Source of the DNA: Muscardinus avellanarius
Lineage: Eukaryota; Chordata; Mammalia; Rodentia; Gliridae
Assembly (NCBI GenBank): GCA_963383645.1
Contig: OY726571.1
Coordinates: forward strand, 26,031,637-26,095,636
Direction: 5' to 3'
Length of the DNA stretch: 64,000 nt
Part shown: one piece after another, positions 23,020 through 33,632 of the stretch
How the letters are laid out: each line of letters starts with the position of its first letter
Position numbering within the stretch: position 1 is the first letter of the stretch
Program-made: the position numbers and the translations under genes
Notes under the pieces: generated by a model
Database searches by the model: none
Told to the model about the DNA's origin: nothing
Seen by the model: the letters and a program-made list of their open reading frames with translations, nothing else

Positions 23020-23400
23020 GTGCATGAATTATACTATAAAACTTTGGAAGAAGCCTAACTGCTTAATGATTTAATATAGTTAAAATTATTATACCTTTCC
23101 AGGAGTATAACATTTGCATGTATTTTGAATATTCTTGAAAAACATTTAATAATTAAAAAATTATTGGCAATTGATAGTTTGTTGGAAATGTGTTTGTTAT
23201 AAGTTTTTTAAAAACTTTATATTTTTGTACATTAAAAACAATTTTAAAAGAATAGACTTCTAAAGGCTAATGGTGATTTCTCTTGTGGAGTAGGATTGTA
23301 GGAACTTATCTGTTTTTATCTCTAGTTTTTTATATCCTCTAACTTTTGTACACTGATCCTATATTACATAGGCAGTCAGAATAATATAACCTTAAAGAAG
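23020..23400 (+). mobile_element. Old L1 (L1M-like) 3' fragment
   Basis: 'gaagaagcctaactgcttaa' matches the 'aacaacctaaatgtccaaca' region in diverged form. Later 'tctcttgtggagtaggattg' and 'tttttatctctagtttttta' fit the L1M 3' UTR. Confidence 0.5.
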
Positions 23401-23586
23401 AACTATAGAAAATATCAAAATAGTAATTAAAAAAATCAACTGAAAAAGAAGTTCAACAGTAATGGTTCAAAATCCAGCCGCTAAAACACTGTATGAAAGT
23501 ATAACAATGATGTTTGAAGCTGTTATATTATGATTATTTTTCTATATTCAGTGTATAAAACATGAGCCAAATGGCACCATTGTTTT

Positions 23587-23815
23587 TTTTTTTTTTTGTT
23601 TGTTTTTGTTTTTAAGGAACTGGGGATGGAACCCAGGGACATTCTACTCCTGAGCTACACTCCCAGCCCTATTTTTTATTCTTTTTAGTTTGAAACAGGG
23701 TCTCAATGAATTGCAAAAAGCCTCACAAAGTAGCTGAGGATGATCGCGAACCGCAATCTTCTTGTCTCAGCCTCCCAAATGCTGGGATTACAAGTGTGTG
23801 CCACCATGCCCAGCT
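23587..23815 (-). mobile_element. B1-dID SINE, first of a stacked pair
   Basis: Long T-rich tail, AACTGGGGATGGAACCCAGG, linker ATTTTTTATTCTTTTTAG, end GTGCCACCATGCCCAGC. The preceding genome has GGCACCATTGTTTT (23,573-23,586), and GGTACCATTGTTTT follows (23,816-23,829). Confidence 0.95.
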
Positions 23816-23828
23816 GGTACCATTGTTT

Positions 23829-23829
<1 letters not shown>

Positions 23830-23871
<42 letters not shown>

Positions 23872-24076
23872 TTTGGTGGTACTGGGGGTTGAACCCAGGG
23901 GCTTTTCTACCTCCGGGCTATACTCCCAGACCTATTTTATATTTTATTTGGAAACAGGGTGTCACTAAATTGCTGAGAGCCACATTAAGTAACTGAGGAT
24001 GGCTTCGAACCTTGTGATCCTCCTGTCTCAGCCTCCCAAGTGTGGGGATTACAGGTGTGTGCCACCACGCCTGGTT
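23830..24076 (-). mobile_element. B1-dID SINE, second of a stacked pair
   Basis: Tail expanded to about twelve TTTA units, then GGTACTGGGGGTTGAACCC and a 'cagacctattttatatttta' linker of the later subtype. A third GGTACCATTGTTTT follows at 24,077-24,090. Confidence 0.95.
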
Positions 24077-24090
24077 GGTACCATTGTTTT

Positions 24091-24829
24091 AAACACAGAG
24101 TCTTTAAATTAAATTTAGCCTAAAGGGAGTGGGAAAGTGCAAGAAAAGTTGTCAATAGTTTAAAAGTTTGTTGCTGAAAGTAAATTAATATTTCTTTTTA
24201 GATTCCTAAAAAATAAACAAAAACAGACAAATTATAGGTCATTCATTAAATGACTGCCCTTTTTGTCAGGGCATGAATTCAATGATTGAAGAAGTTGCTT
24301 TTCGTCTAAATATGGTGGTTTTGGCCAATTTGATTGGAATTCTATCCAATCATTTTGTTGGTAAGAAATAATATTAGTTCAAGATACATGAGCATTATTT
24401 AAAGTTAGTTTCGCAAGCCAATTTGAGTGTCTTCTTGTACTAGTGCACTGACATGCTTAGCCCAGTGGCAACACTCACAATATTTTCTAAATGCTCTTTA
24501 TATCATGATATAACGGAGTATGTACCATTTGTAAGTGAGGAATTCTGAAACAAAAGATATTTTTCAGACCTTCTAATATTCCACAAGAACTGGTTGATTC
24601 TGATTTGAGCTGAGTATCATTAAGGCAACAGAAGAAGATTTATAACATTCTTTAGTAGGTATCTTGGAAATTCCCTTAAGAAGTTCCATTCTCTACATGT
24701 TCTCATAGCGTGCATTCAAAGTTTAGTTTTCCCCTTGGAGTTCCACAATTGCCCTGTTATGATGGTTTTTTAGTAGCTGGCCCATTATAATGTATCTTTG
24801 AAGAGTGTTTATTATATTTTAAAATTTGG
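24091..24829. other. Unique sequence
   Basis: 24,240-24,370 has three CCAAT/ATTGG-type words close together (GGCCAATTTGATTGG, TATCCAATCA). No gene or repeat otherwise. Confidence 0.35.
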
Positions 24830-25200
24830 ATCTGAGTCCACCCCCAGCTTAATGCTGACATTCACAAGGGCTTGTTGGCCCTATCTCAGGCTAGAGAAAG
24901 CTCTTATTGTGGTCAATTGAACTCAGCCAGCTATTAATAATGTCAGAATACCATTCTGCAAAGCAGGGCAATACTTAGTCAAAGTGATTCATATTAGCTG
25001 AGCATGAGCAAAGAAATCTGAACAGGCTATTTCAGAGCCCTGGCTTGCCATTGAATCCATTGCCTTGTGAACACAGTGGAAAAAAATCAGGGTTCATGCT
25101 CCTGGCTGTTCAGACTCTTTAGTAAATGTTTCACTGTGTCCCAAGGAGAAGACAGAATGTTTTAATGTGGGAAATGGAACCTTCTGTGCTGTCTGTTCTG
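24830..25200. promoter_or_regulatory. Candidate conserved non-coding island
   Basis: Repeat-free, with CTTATTGTGGTCAATTGA, GCTATTAATAATGTCAG and GATTCATATTAGCTGAGCAT (SOX-, homeodomain- and bZIP-like words). Composition and texture differ from the AT-rich flanks. No reading frame. Confidence 0.28.
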
Positions 25201-25279
25201 GAGAAAAGAATGTGCTTTCTAAAATATTACTTTTTGGACTTCCTGTACTGAATTTATACAATTCTGACTCTTTAAAAGG

Positions 25280-25500
25280 CTAGATTGTGTTATGACTACA
25301 CCAGTCACTGATTGAGCCAATTTGCTCTATGAGAGAAGCGTTCTCCATATGGATGTGCTGTTTCCTCTGCGTGGTACGTTTCTTCCCGAGTCTGTCGCCC
25401 TCTGCACTCAAAGGCTTTGATGGCGAGGCCTTCAGGGTGGGGGCCACCCCACTCACCGTCCTACTCCAGAACACGTTGGTGGTTTAGTGGTGGAAAGCAA
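25280..25500. other. GC-richer unique segment, unidentified
   Basis: A locally GC- and CpG-richer piece with a 64-codon minus-strand frame (25,280-25,474: VAPTLKASPSKPLSAEGDRL...). No acceptor or donor pair fits well and no family is recognised. It may be a decayed exon or regulatory DNA. Confidence 0.2.
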
Positions 25501-25504
25501 GGGT

Positions 25505-25650
25505 CAGAGACAAGACCAAACCGGACTCTAAAGCTGGCCTGGAATTCATGTCTCTGAGCCTGAGTTTCCTCATTGTAAGACTGGGGTAATGATACCTCTG
25601 AAGGCAGTTTCAAAGAGTAAATAAGACTCTGTGTATAGCAATAATGTACT
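25505..25650 (+). mobile_element. MIR SINE
   Basis: 'gcctgagtttcctcattgta' followed by 'ctggggtaatgatacctctg' and 'aaagagtaaataagactctg': MIR 3' half in plus orientation. Confidence 0.85.
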
Positions 25651-25802
25651 TCATAATTAATACTTACTCAAGAAATGATAACATTTGTTCAGATAACGTG
25701 AGTAAGAATAGTTTATTTCATTCGGACATGGAAAATGCTCAGTGTTGATGAAAATACAATTAGTGAATTTTTTAACTTTTCCATATTCTCCAGGCCATCT
25801 TT

Positions 25803-25989
25803 TTTGTGAGTGCGTGTGGTGTTAGGAATTGAACCTCTTGACCTCAGCTGTACTTTATTTTTTGAAGCAGGGTCTCACTAAATTGCTGAGATTCTCATGA
25901 AGTTTCTGAACTGGCCTTGAATCTACACTCCTACTGTCTCAGCCTTCTAAGTGCTGGGATTGTAAGAGTGTGCCACCACACCCGGTTCA
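25803..25989 (-). mobile_element. B1-dID-type SINE
   Basis: Older copy (GGAATTGAACCTCTTGACCT to GTGCCACCACACCCGG). Direct repeats AGGCCATCTTT (25,792-25,802) and AGGCTATCTTT (25,990-26,000) differ at one base. Confidence 0.93.
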
Positions 25990-26389
25990 AGGCTATCTTT
26001 ATACACACTTCCTGAACTGAAAAATAAAAAGAGGTGTCGGTGAGAATTGGAAGAGTAAAGTAATATTTTTTATTTAAAAAAATAAACAACTGCAACTCTA
26101 GATGAGAAATACCTCTCATTTGGCTACCTAGAGTACAGATACAGATACAGATTTAATACTCTAATATTTTCTCTTCTCTTCTGATCAAACTCAAATAATT
26201 TGATTTTACATACATTACTAATAGTATATCAACAGAAACTTGAAAAGTGTAGATTCAAAGGAGAGTAAATTAATTTGTTACACAAATTCATTTCACATTG
26301 GCTATTACATACAATTTAATTTTACCTGTATTTTATAACTTCTAATTACACGAATGGATGTTTGCTTCAACAAAAGAGGAAGAAAACTA

Positions 26390-26600
26390 GTAATTTCTAA
26401 GTAAGCACTATGTGCCAGATATGACCTATACTGTTTTACATATATCATGGCCTCTTTTCAAAGTCATGAGAAATGTATTATCACCCATTTTACAGATGGG
26501 AAAACCAGTTGCAGCATCTCATTTTAGAATTCAAACCAGTAAGCTTTCCATGTCCCTACATTCAAGAGTCTGTCACATCTATAACAGTGACCCATATGTC
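26390..26600 (-). mobile_element. MIR SINE
   Basis: 'agcactatgtgccagatatg', 'ttttacatatatcatggcct' and 'cacccattttacagatggga' follow minus-strand MIR in order over about 200 bases. Confidence 0.9.
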
Positions 26601-26699
26601 CACTTTTATCTTTTGACGATTGTACCATGTACTCTTTGCTTGAAGCTATGCATTCTAAAGAATTTATGAATATAACTTAGGCTTAAATTATAACACACA

Positions 26700-26921
26700 G
26701 CCGGGCGTGGTGGCGCATGCTTGTAATCCCCGCGCTTGGGAGGCTGAGACAGGAGGATCGTGCAGGTTCAAAGGCAGCCTCAGCTACTTAGTGAGGCTCT
26801 CAGCAACTTAGTGAGACCCTGTTTCCAAAATAAAATATAAATGGGTCTGAGAGTATAGCCCGGAGGTAGAAAAGCCTCTGGGTTCCACCCCCAGTACCAC
26901 CAAAAAATAAATAAATAAAAT
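26700..26921 (+). mobile_element. Young B1-dID SINE with 15-bp target duplication
   Basis: Near-consensus: GCCGGGCGTGGTGGCGCATG, CCCCGCGCTTGGGAGGC, full-length middle, GTATAGCCCGGAGGTAG, CCCCCAGTACCACC. AAATTATAACACACA at 26,685-26,699 and 26,922-26,936 is identical. Confidence 0.97.
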
Positions 26922-27034
26922 AAATTATAACACACAAATGTAAGGGAAGGTCACATGTTAATTTTTCTTCATGTAATATTATAAAGAAAAGCTCTTGCCA
27001 AGAAATATACTGAAGTGCTAAAATAATTAGGATA

Positions 27035-27035
<1 letters not shown>

Positions 27036-27083
<48 letters not shown>

Positions 27084-27272
27084 GGGGACTAAACCCAGAG
27101 GCTTTCTACTTCTGAGCTATACATGCAGGGATTTTTTTTTTAATTGAAAAATAAGATCTAACGAATTTTCAGAAGGCCTCACTAAGCTTCTGAGGCTGGC
27201 TGCGAGCCTGTGATCTTCCTGATTCAGCTTCTCAGGTACTGGCACAGGCGTGTTGCCCCACCTGGCTGGCTG
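27036..27272 (-). mobile_element. B1-dID-type SINE with (TG)n tail
   Basis: About 44 bases of TG, TTACTGGGGACTAAACCC, then a diverged body ending TGTTGCCCCACCTGGC. Confidence 0.88.
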
Positions 27273-28031
27273 ATTCTTAATGAAGCAGAGCTCAGTGTTA
27301 AGTGACCATTTTGTTCTGTGATTCTAAATACAAAATATTTTGTTTTAAAATTTTTCCGTTATAAAAGAAAATACAGAATCTTTATCCTCATATAGTTAAA
27401 ACTAAACTCAACTTTGATAGTACAATCATAAACCTAGAAGAATTTTACTTCGCTTCCAGTGTTTGAAAGGATGATCAAACTCCAAGTTTATTTTTTCATA
27501 GTTTTTTTTCTCCTACAGATTCTTCTCCGCAATGGATTAACCACAGACATTTGAAGTCGTACTGTTTAAATATCTTTGAATTATTTTTGTTTAAAAATGT
27601 CAATGGGTACGATAGGAAAAGTACATTTTTTTCTTGCAACTTCAAAACAACTGAACAGAATCTTTGGACTGAAACCAAGAATTGAATGTCTCAGCATTAA
27701 GAAGATTTTCTTCTCTGAAAAATAATGAATGAGTCTCTTTGCAAGTTTAACTATTTCCAGTTTCAATTCTCCAATGTCCAGAATTCTATGAGGCTCACCA
27801 AGTACCCTATGCTTGTCTCTATTGCTGTGAAATTCATTATGCTATGACTACAGTGCACCAAGGAAAGAATACATATACATATACATATACATATACAAAG
27901 TAATGCTTCAAAAATAAATAAGCTAGTTTTTCTTTTACAGTTATTACTCAAATCTGAAGTAATATAAACTTTATGTACACCAAAATTTCTATACAGATGA
28001 AACAATAATGTTTTTTAAAAGTACTGCTTCA
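27273..28031. other. Unique AT-rich sequence
   Basis: No gene recognised. 27,871-27,896 is a hexamer repeat (about four ACATAT units). Confidence 0.4.
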
Positions 28032-28240
28032 AGCCAGGCATGGTGATGCCCACTTGTAATCCCGGTTCTTGGGAGGCTGATTTGGGAGGATCTGGCATAG
28101 AGGACAGCCTCAGCTATTTAATGAGGCCCTCTACAATTTAGTGAGACTCTGTTTCAAAATAAAGAATAAAAAATCGGGCTGGGGGTGTAGCTCAGAAGTA
28201 AAATGCCCCTAGGTTCAATCCCTAGCAACATGCGCGTGCG

Positions 28241-28288
<48 letters not shown>
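28032..28288 (+). mobile_element. B1-dID-type SINE with (CG)n(CA)n tail
   Basis: AGCCAGGCATGGTGATGCCC to CAATCCCTAGCAAC. The tail is about 60 bases of alternating purine-pyrimidine, starting TGCGCGTGCGCGCGCGCGCA and continuing as CA. Confidence 0.93.
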
Positions 28289-28289
<1 letters not shown>

Positions 28290-28399
28290 TGCCTCAGTTG
28301 ACCCTGCAATGGCTAGTGGAACTGAGAAGAGCATCATTTTCTACTTGTTCTCCACGGGAACTGAGAAGAGTCTGTTAGTGTGACACTCCTTGAGGGAGC

Positions 28400-28743
28400 A
28401 CAGCACTGTTCAGTAACTTTTATTGGTTACCAAGAAAGCATGGACAAGCTTTGGGCTATGTTGGAGACTGAATGAGAGCCGTAGTTTCTGAGACCTTGTG
28501 TTGGCATAGTTGAGTTTGGGAATCTGCTTTTAGGCGCAGAAGGAGATACAAGGCTGACTGGTCAATGTTTCTCTTCTCCTTTAGGGTTCAGAACTTGCAG
28601 GGGTGTCTTGGGGCACTGCTATGGCTTCAGGAACACCAGGGATTTCTGGGATATCAAGGCTTGCATCTGCTGCAAAGCCGCACAGATCACGAAGGGATAC
28701 ACATTCCTTGGCTGACAGTGCTTCCACAGAAGCCTTCTCAGAG
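28400..28743 (-). other. Candidate 3'-terminal exon or retrocopy end, unidentified
   Basis: Minus strand: after CCCCACAAATGTAG (acceptor-like) a frame of about 53 codons with protein-like composition (SAKECVSLRDLCGFAADASL, DIPEIPGVPEAIAVPQDTPA) ends at TAA (28,581-28,583). An AATAAA lies about 160 bases downstream (28,419-28,424). The plus strand is also open over the core, so coding direction is not proven. No family recognised. Confidence 0.25.
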
Positions 28744-28848
28744 CTACATTTGTGGGGAAGATGAGCCAGAGGAATAAGTAAAATTTGCAAGGCAGATTTT
28801 AAATAAAAATGACCTTACAAAATCGCTCTGAAAATCATTAAATCTAAA

Positions 28849-29090
28849 GCTAGGTGTGGTGGCGGTGCATACTTGTAATCCTCGTATTTGAGAGGCTGAC
28901 ACTGGAGGATCGCAGGTTCAAGGACAGCCTCAGCAAGCAGGGAGACTCTCATCAACCTAGTGAGACCTTGCTTCCAAATAAAAAGTAAACTCAGGCTGGG
29001 GGGTATAATCAAAGGTAAAACGCTTCTGAGTTCAGTTTCTAGTACCACAATAAATAAACAAACAAACAAATAAGCACACAAATATATAAA
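28849..29090 (+). mobile_element. B1-dID-type SINE with (AAAC)n tail
   Basis: GCTAGGTGTGGTGGCGGTGC to CAGTTTCTAGTACCAC, tail of AAAC units. (T)AATCTAAA near both ends suggests a short target duplication. Confidence 0.9.
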
Positions 29091-29762
29091 TAATCTAAAC
29101 TGGCGATTTTCTCTTTATTCAAATTGTTCCCCTGTAGATGCAGTCAACAAGTAGAGATGTTTCATAAGAACATAATGCATTACTTTTGTATTTCCATCCC
29201 AAACTAACTGCATCTATAAGGCAAATGGGCTTCTTTCTTGTGTGTGTATGAAGGAAATTTGTTGAGATAAGATGAATGGGAACTAAAGTTGAATGGGGAC
29301 TCAGTTGATAAGTGAAGGCTATCAGAAGGAAAATATGGAAAAATAGATGGTGAACCTATTGTGGGATTCACTTTGATTTTCTTTGTTCTGTACCTCTGTT
29401 TATACTCTCAGATATAATGGAATTTGTGACAAAGTGATACAATCTAAAAGGTATATAATAGTGATTTGGCAGGAAAGAAAGCATATCTTACTTATTCTTT
29501 TCTATTCTCTTAGGCGAGTCAGCAAAACATATAATAAAATGAGAAGAAAAATAGCAGACTCAGTGTAAAGAATGTGTTACTTTTAATTGGTCATAATCAA
29601 TTATCTTTATGATTATATAGAAATAAAGGAACAAAATGTATAAAATTCTACTTTAGGAATATTACTCTGGCATCATTTGTGCAAAAAAAAAAAAACCTGG
29701 GAATGGTAAAAGTAGATTCATTTTTAGTAATAAACATTATGTTTTAAAAAATCAGTATTTAG
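29091..29762. other. Unique AT-rich sequence
   Basis: No gene or repeat recognised. Confidence 0.4.
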
Positions 29763-29975
29763 GCCAGGCATGGTGGCGCTTGCTTGTAATCCCAGCATCT
29801 GGGAGGCTGAGATAGGAGGATCTCGGTTCGCGGACATCCTCAGCTACTTAGTGAGGCCCCTCTGCAACTCAATGAGACCCTGTTTCAAAATAAAGAATAA
29901 AAAATAGGGCTGGGGGTGTAGCTCAGAGGTGGAATAACCCTGGGTTCAATTGCCAGTACCAAAAATTAAATTTTA
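29763..29975 (+). mobile_element. B1-dID-type SINE
   Basis: GCCAGGCATGGTGGCGCTTG to AATTGCCAGTACC, with linker AATAAAGAATAAAAAATAGG. Flanks AAAATCAGTATTTAG and AAAATTAGTATTCAG are an imperfect 15-base duplication. Confidence 0.95.
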
Positions 29976-30049
29976 AAAATTAGTATTCAGTAATAAACAA
30001 AATACCCATATGGTGGAGTAAAAAGACACCAAGAGATGAGAGAAGATGC

Positions 30050-30150
30050 CAAGGTTCTATCTAGAACTGGCTTTCCAACTAGTGAGCTGGGCAAGTCAGT
30101 TTACCATGTTCAAAGTTAGCGTTCTGATCTATGGAATAGGTTTTAAGCCA
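30050..30150 (+). mobile_element. MIR fragment
   Basis: 'gttctatctagaactggctt', 'agtgagctgggcaagtcagt' and 'gcgttctgatctatggaata' follow the MIR 5' to middle order. Confidence 0.55.
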
Positions 30151-30544
30151 TCTGTAGCATGTTTTAAAGTCCTAAAAAAAAGTCCTCGAGGGAAAAAATA
30201 ACTGTTTCATCAAAAACAAAGTAGTTGAGAGTGCACAGGTGAAGTTGCCTTTTGTGCATGGAGGAGCTGGGCGCAGTCCTAGTGACCCCTCCCTGTGGCA
30301 TGCACACACCTACCTCCCCGACCCCCCCAGCCACTGAAACTCAGTGTTTCAGCCACTCTTCGCTGATATTTTCCATGTAAATACCATGCTGCCTTCCTTC
30401 TCCTCGTCATTTTCTCTCTCCACACCAATCATCTCTATATTCCTGCCATAGCTACTATCCCTGTTCTTGGGATTCTGTTTTATTTTTCTGGAGTCAGAGT
30501 ATCTGTGCCCACATTCCGAATCTATCAGTTTTAATAACAAGTCA
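30151..30544. other. Unassigned insert or unique segment
   Basis: Has a C-rich tract at 30,315-30,331 and a polypyrimidine stretch near 30,390-30,420. It may separate two parts of one MIR. No gene. Confidence 0.3.
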
Positions 30545-30690
30545 TTTTTGTTTGTCTGTTAAAATGGGAACAAAGACCTATTCCTTAGGGTTGTTCAGAG
30601 GTTTTCGTGTAAAATGGTGCGTGCCAAATGCAGGCTCTGTGCCTGCTGCATGGAAAATCGATGTTGTGTTTAATGATACTGTGAATCCCA
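30545..30690 (+). mobile_element. MIR fragment, 3' half
   Basis: 'tgttaaaatgggaacaaaga', then 'tccttagggttgttcagagg' and a 'gcaggctctgtgcctgctgc' tail part fit MIR from the 'aaaatgggga' box onward. Confidence 0.6.
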
Positions 30691-31035
30691 GAGTTATCTG
30701 TGTTTAAGTCTATGGGAGCATTTATCTCCATTTTTGGAGATTGCTTATTTAGTCAGTTGTCTTTTTGCTGACACCCACAGCTGCCTCCATATTCCAATCA
30801 GAGCATGTGGTTCTCAAGAAGAGAAACTGAGACTTGTTCCCTCTTGTATACTCAATGTCTAAAAATGAGCTTGTTGGATGGTTTAGACCAAATGAATATT
30901 TAATGAATATATGGTTATTCCACCTTACCATCTAATAGAAGAAAGAGATTCTAATTCAGGGTGAATTAGAATCTATAGCAAACCAGAATGATTTGGAAAT
31001 TATTATTTTTTACAACCTTGGACATTTGGCACATT

Positions 31036-31036
<1 letters not shown>

Positions 31037-31066
<30 letters not shown>

Positions 31067-31268
31067 TTGCAGTACTGGGGATGGAACCCATGGATATTCT
31101 ACCTTTGAGCTGCACCTCCTGCCCTATTTTTTATTCTTTATTTTGAAACAGGGTCGCACTGAGTTGCAAAGGGCCTCACTAAGCAGCTGAGGCTGTCTGC
31201 GAACCGTGATCCTCCTGTCTCAGCCTCTCAAATGCTGGGGTTGCAAGTGTGTGTTACCATGTCTGACT
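31037..31268 (-). mobile_element. B1-dID-type SINE with (TTTA)n tail
   Basis: About eight TTTA units, GTACTGGGGATGGAACCC, full body. CATTTGGCACATTT at 31,023-31,036 and 31,269-31,282 is a perfect 14-base duplication. Confidence 0.96.
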
Positions 31269-31333
31269 CATTTGGCACATTTAAAAGTATTTATTTTAAT
31301 ATTTTGGTAATCGGATACAGTGGAATACGAGGG

Positions 31334-31708
31334 TAGAGTAGTTTGGATCTGGAATGTCCCCAAAAGTCCCATGTGTTAAAGGCTTGTCCCCAACTTGGCC
31401 CTATTGGGCAGTGGTGGACCTTAAAGAGGTGGGGCTTATGGGAGGTTTTAGGTTGTTGAGGGCGTGCCCTGGGTGGAGACAGTGGGACCCAACCCCTCCT
31501 TCTTTCTCTCTCTTGCTTTCTTGCCAGGAAGCGAGAAGTTTCTGTCTGTCATGTCTGTTACCACGGTGCACTGCCTCCTTTATGCCCAAGCACTAAGACC
31601 CATTGATCATGGATGGAGACTTCCATAACTGTGGGCCAAAGTGAGCATTTTATTTTTATAAATTGATTTATCTCAGGTATTTGTTATAGTGATGGAAAGC
31701 TAACATAG
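31334..31708 (+). mobile_element. MaLR-type (ERVL) LTR
   Basis: 'agtttggatctggaatgtcc', 'aagtcccatgtgttaaaggc', 'aaagaggtggggcttatggg', 'tgagggcgtgccctgggtgg', and an end with 'tcaggtatttgttatagtga' and 'tggaaagctaacata'. The same family style as the LTR at 22,266. No internal region. Confidence 0.85.
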
Positions 31709-33169
31709 CAGGTTTGACTTCCCTCATCAGGCCAGCCTGCTCTTTAGTGACTTATATTTTTTGGAGACTAAAGTCTACACAGCTATATACTGAGCTCTAT
31801 AGAAAACAAGATGACAATATTCCCTTGTGGTATTTAGACTTCCGTGATGAAAATGACACAAATTGATAATCAGACTTTCATTAGGCCAAAGTAGCCAAGA
31901 AAATATTTATTTTCTAAAATCTCACAAGTAATTTATAAACAAAAAGCCCATGGGAAATTTCATAATGAAACATGGAATTTTTTTTTATTCTAAAGTGTCG
32001 GAAGCTTATACAGACTTCTATTTGGAGTACCTAAGTTTCTGGTCAAATAATCATTCTTATTTTAAGAGGAATTAAGAATGAAAAAAACAAAGTAATTTGT
32101 GTACTGACCAGGGTTTAATTCCAAGTCTCTTATCTCCTTTTGTATCTTGTCTTCTCTATAATGTAAATTTTTGTCCAAATCTGCTGTTCTCCTGAATTGC
32201 CCACCAGGCTAATGTGAGCACATCTCCTTGGTCATAAAAGATTTTAGAGCCTTCTCACTCACCCTTCGTCCTCTTTCTCTACCTTCTTCCATCTATACTT
32301 TTGATCGCCAGGTATCTTTTTCTTAAAGAACCCCCTCTACTCAAATATCATTATCCAAAATTAGCACTGTGGTGGGCATCTCTAAGCGAGCATTCCTGAA
32401 GTCCAGAGAAATCTACAGTAAGTTCATTTCCTCTAAGATGTCTGTTCTGAAGGACATTCCTCACTTGGATACAGATACTCAACCGGGTGCCTTATGGTCC
32501 TGATTTTAGAAGTAGGAATTCTGGATATGTTTGCAAAAATAGAACAATAGTAGAATTCACCATGAGGATACAGCATCCTGTAAAATGTAGCACTAAAAAC
32601 AGTATCAGGAAAATAAGAAGATATAAAATAATTTGATTTTTAAAAATATAATATTAGATTTTTAGATTTTTAAATGAGCTGGTAGTAGGAAATAGTTGTA
32701 AATGTATAAGCATTTATAGTTAAAAACAATGTTCATATTTTCTAGCTGTCTAGTGATTTTAAAAAATGAGATGGCCACCTACCCTGATTCTTTCAATAGG
32801 CATGTGCTTGCTTCTGGGGTCACTTAGCTGATCACCTGATCTTGGAATTCTTTCTGTGATTTAGTCAGTGATATTAAACAGGCGCTAAAGAAAAGAAGGG
32901 AAACTGTATAAAGTAAATAAACTTAAAGTAGAAGATACATGTACCCAGAAAGTTCAACAATCTGATTTTTTTAAACTCCAAAGTAATCTGTATTGGTTTA
33001 ACAGGAAGTTAGTCTTCCAAGTCAGATAATGAACGTGTGTGGCCAAAGCACTATATATTTTTTAAAAGCATTAAACATTTTAAAAGGTCTTTGGAGGAAA
33101 TTGCAACCTCTTATGTTGTCTCTCTTCATGAAGTCACTGAAAACATTTTACATCTTATTCAATTTTACT
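31709..33169. other. Unique sequence, no gene seen
   Basis: AT-rich with a pyrimidine-rich part at 32,200-32,330. No exon signal or recognised repeat. Confidence 0.4.
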
Positions 33170-33357
33170 TTGGGTGTATGCTGTGGTTTATACCCAGGGA
33201 CATTCTACTTCTGAGCTATATCTCCAGTCCTTTTTATTTTATATTTTTTATTTTGAAACAGGACTTCACTAAGTTGTTAAGGCTGGCCTTGAACTTGCAA
33301 TCTTCTGACACCGTCTCCCAAGCACTAGGATTACGAGCATACATGACTGTGCCCCGC
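33170..33357 (-). mobile_element. B1-dID-type SINE, old copy
   Basis: 'tatacccagggacattctac' and 'ctgagctatatctccagtcc', linker, then 'gaccttgaacttgcaatc'-like body and a degraded 5' end. The 113-codon frame across it is not a gene. Confidence 0.85.
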
Positions 33358-33610
33358 TTAGTACATTCTTATATATAAAATTTGCCATCCTTAAAGAAGT
33401 GTATGTGTAAAAATGTATACTGAAAATTATTGGCAAAATTACTTTATACAAGATAAAATTGTTATTTTGCTTGTTTTAAGTAATTGTTAATTACTTAAAA
33501 TTTTAATTTATTCATATTTATTAGTTCATATCTTTATTGACAAAAGAAACATAAATTAACAACCAGTTTTTCACTTGGTCAGATTGTCCAAGAAAACACC
33601 CTGCACACTG

Positions 33611-33632
33611 TTCTCCTTTTTTTTTCTCCTTC

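Noticed and set aside
25280..25474. 64-codon minus frame considered as an exon
   Set aside because: No acceptor/donor pair and no homologue recognised. Kept only as a low-confidence unidentified segment.
16022..31708. The MaLR LTRs at 16,022, 22,266 and 31,334 considered as ends of one or more proviruses
   Set aside because: Orientation differs for the first, no gag, pol or primer-binding region is visible between them, and each has its own divergence. They are best read as separate solo LTRs.
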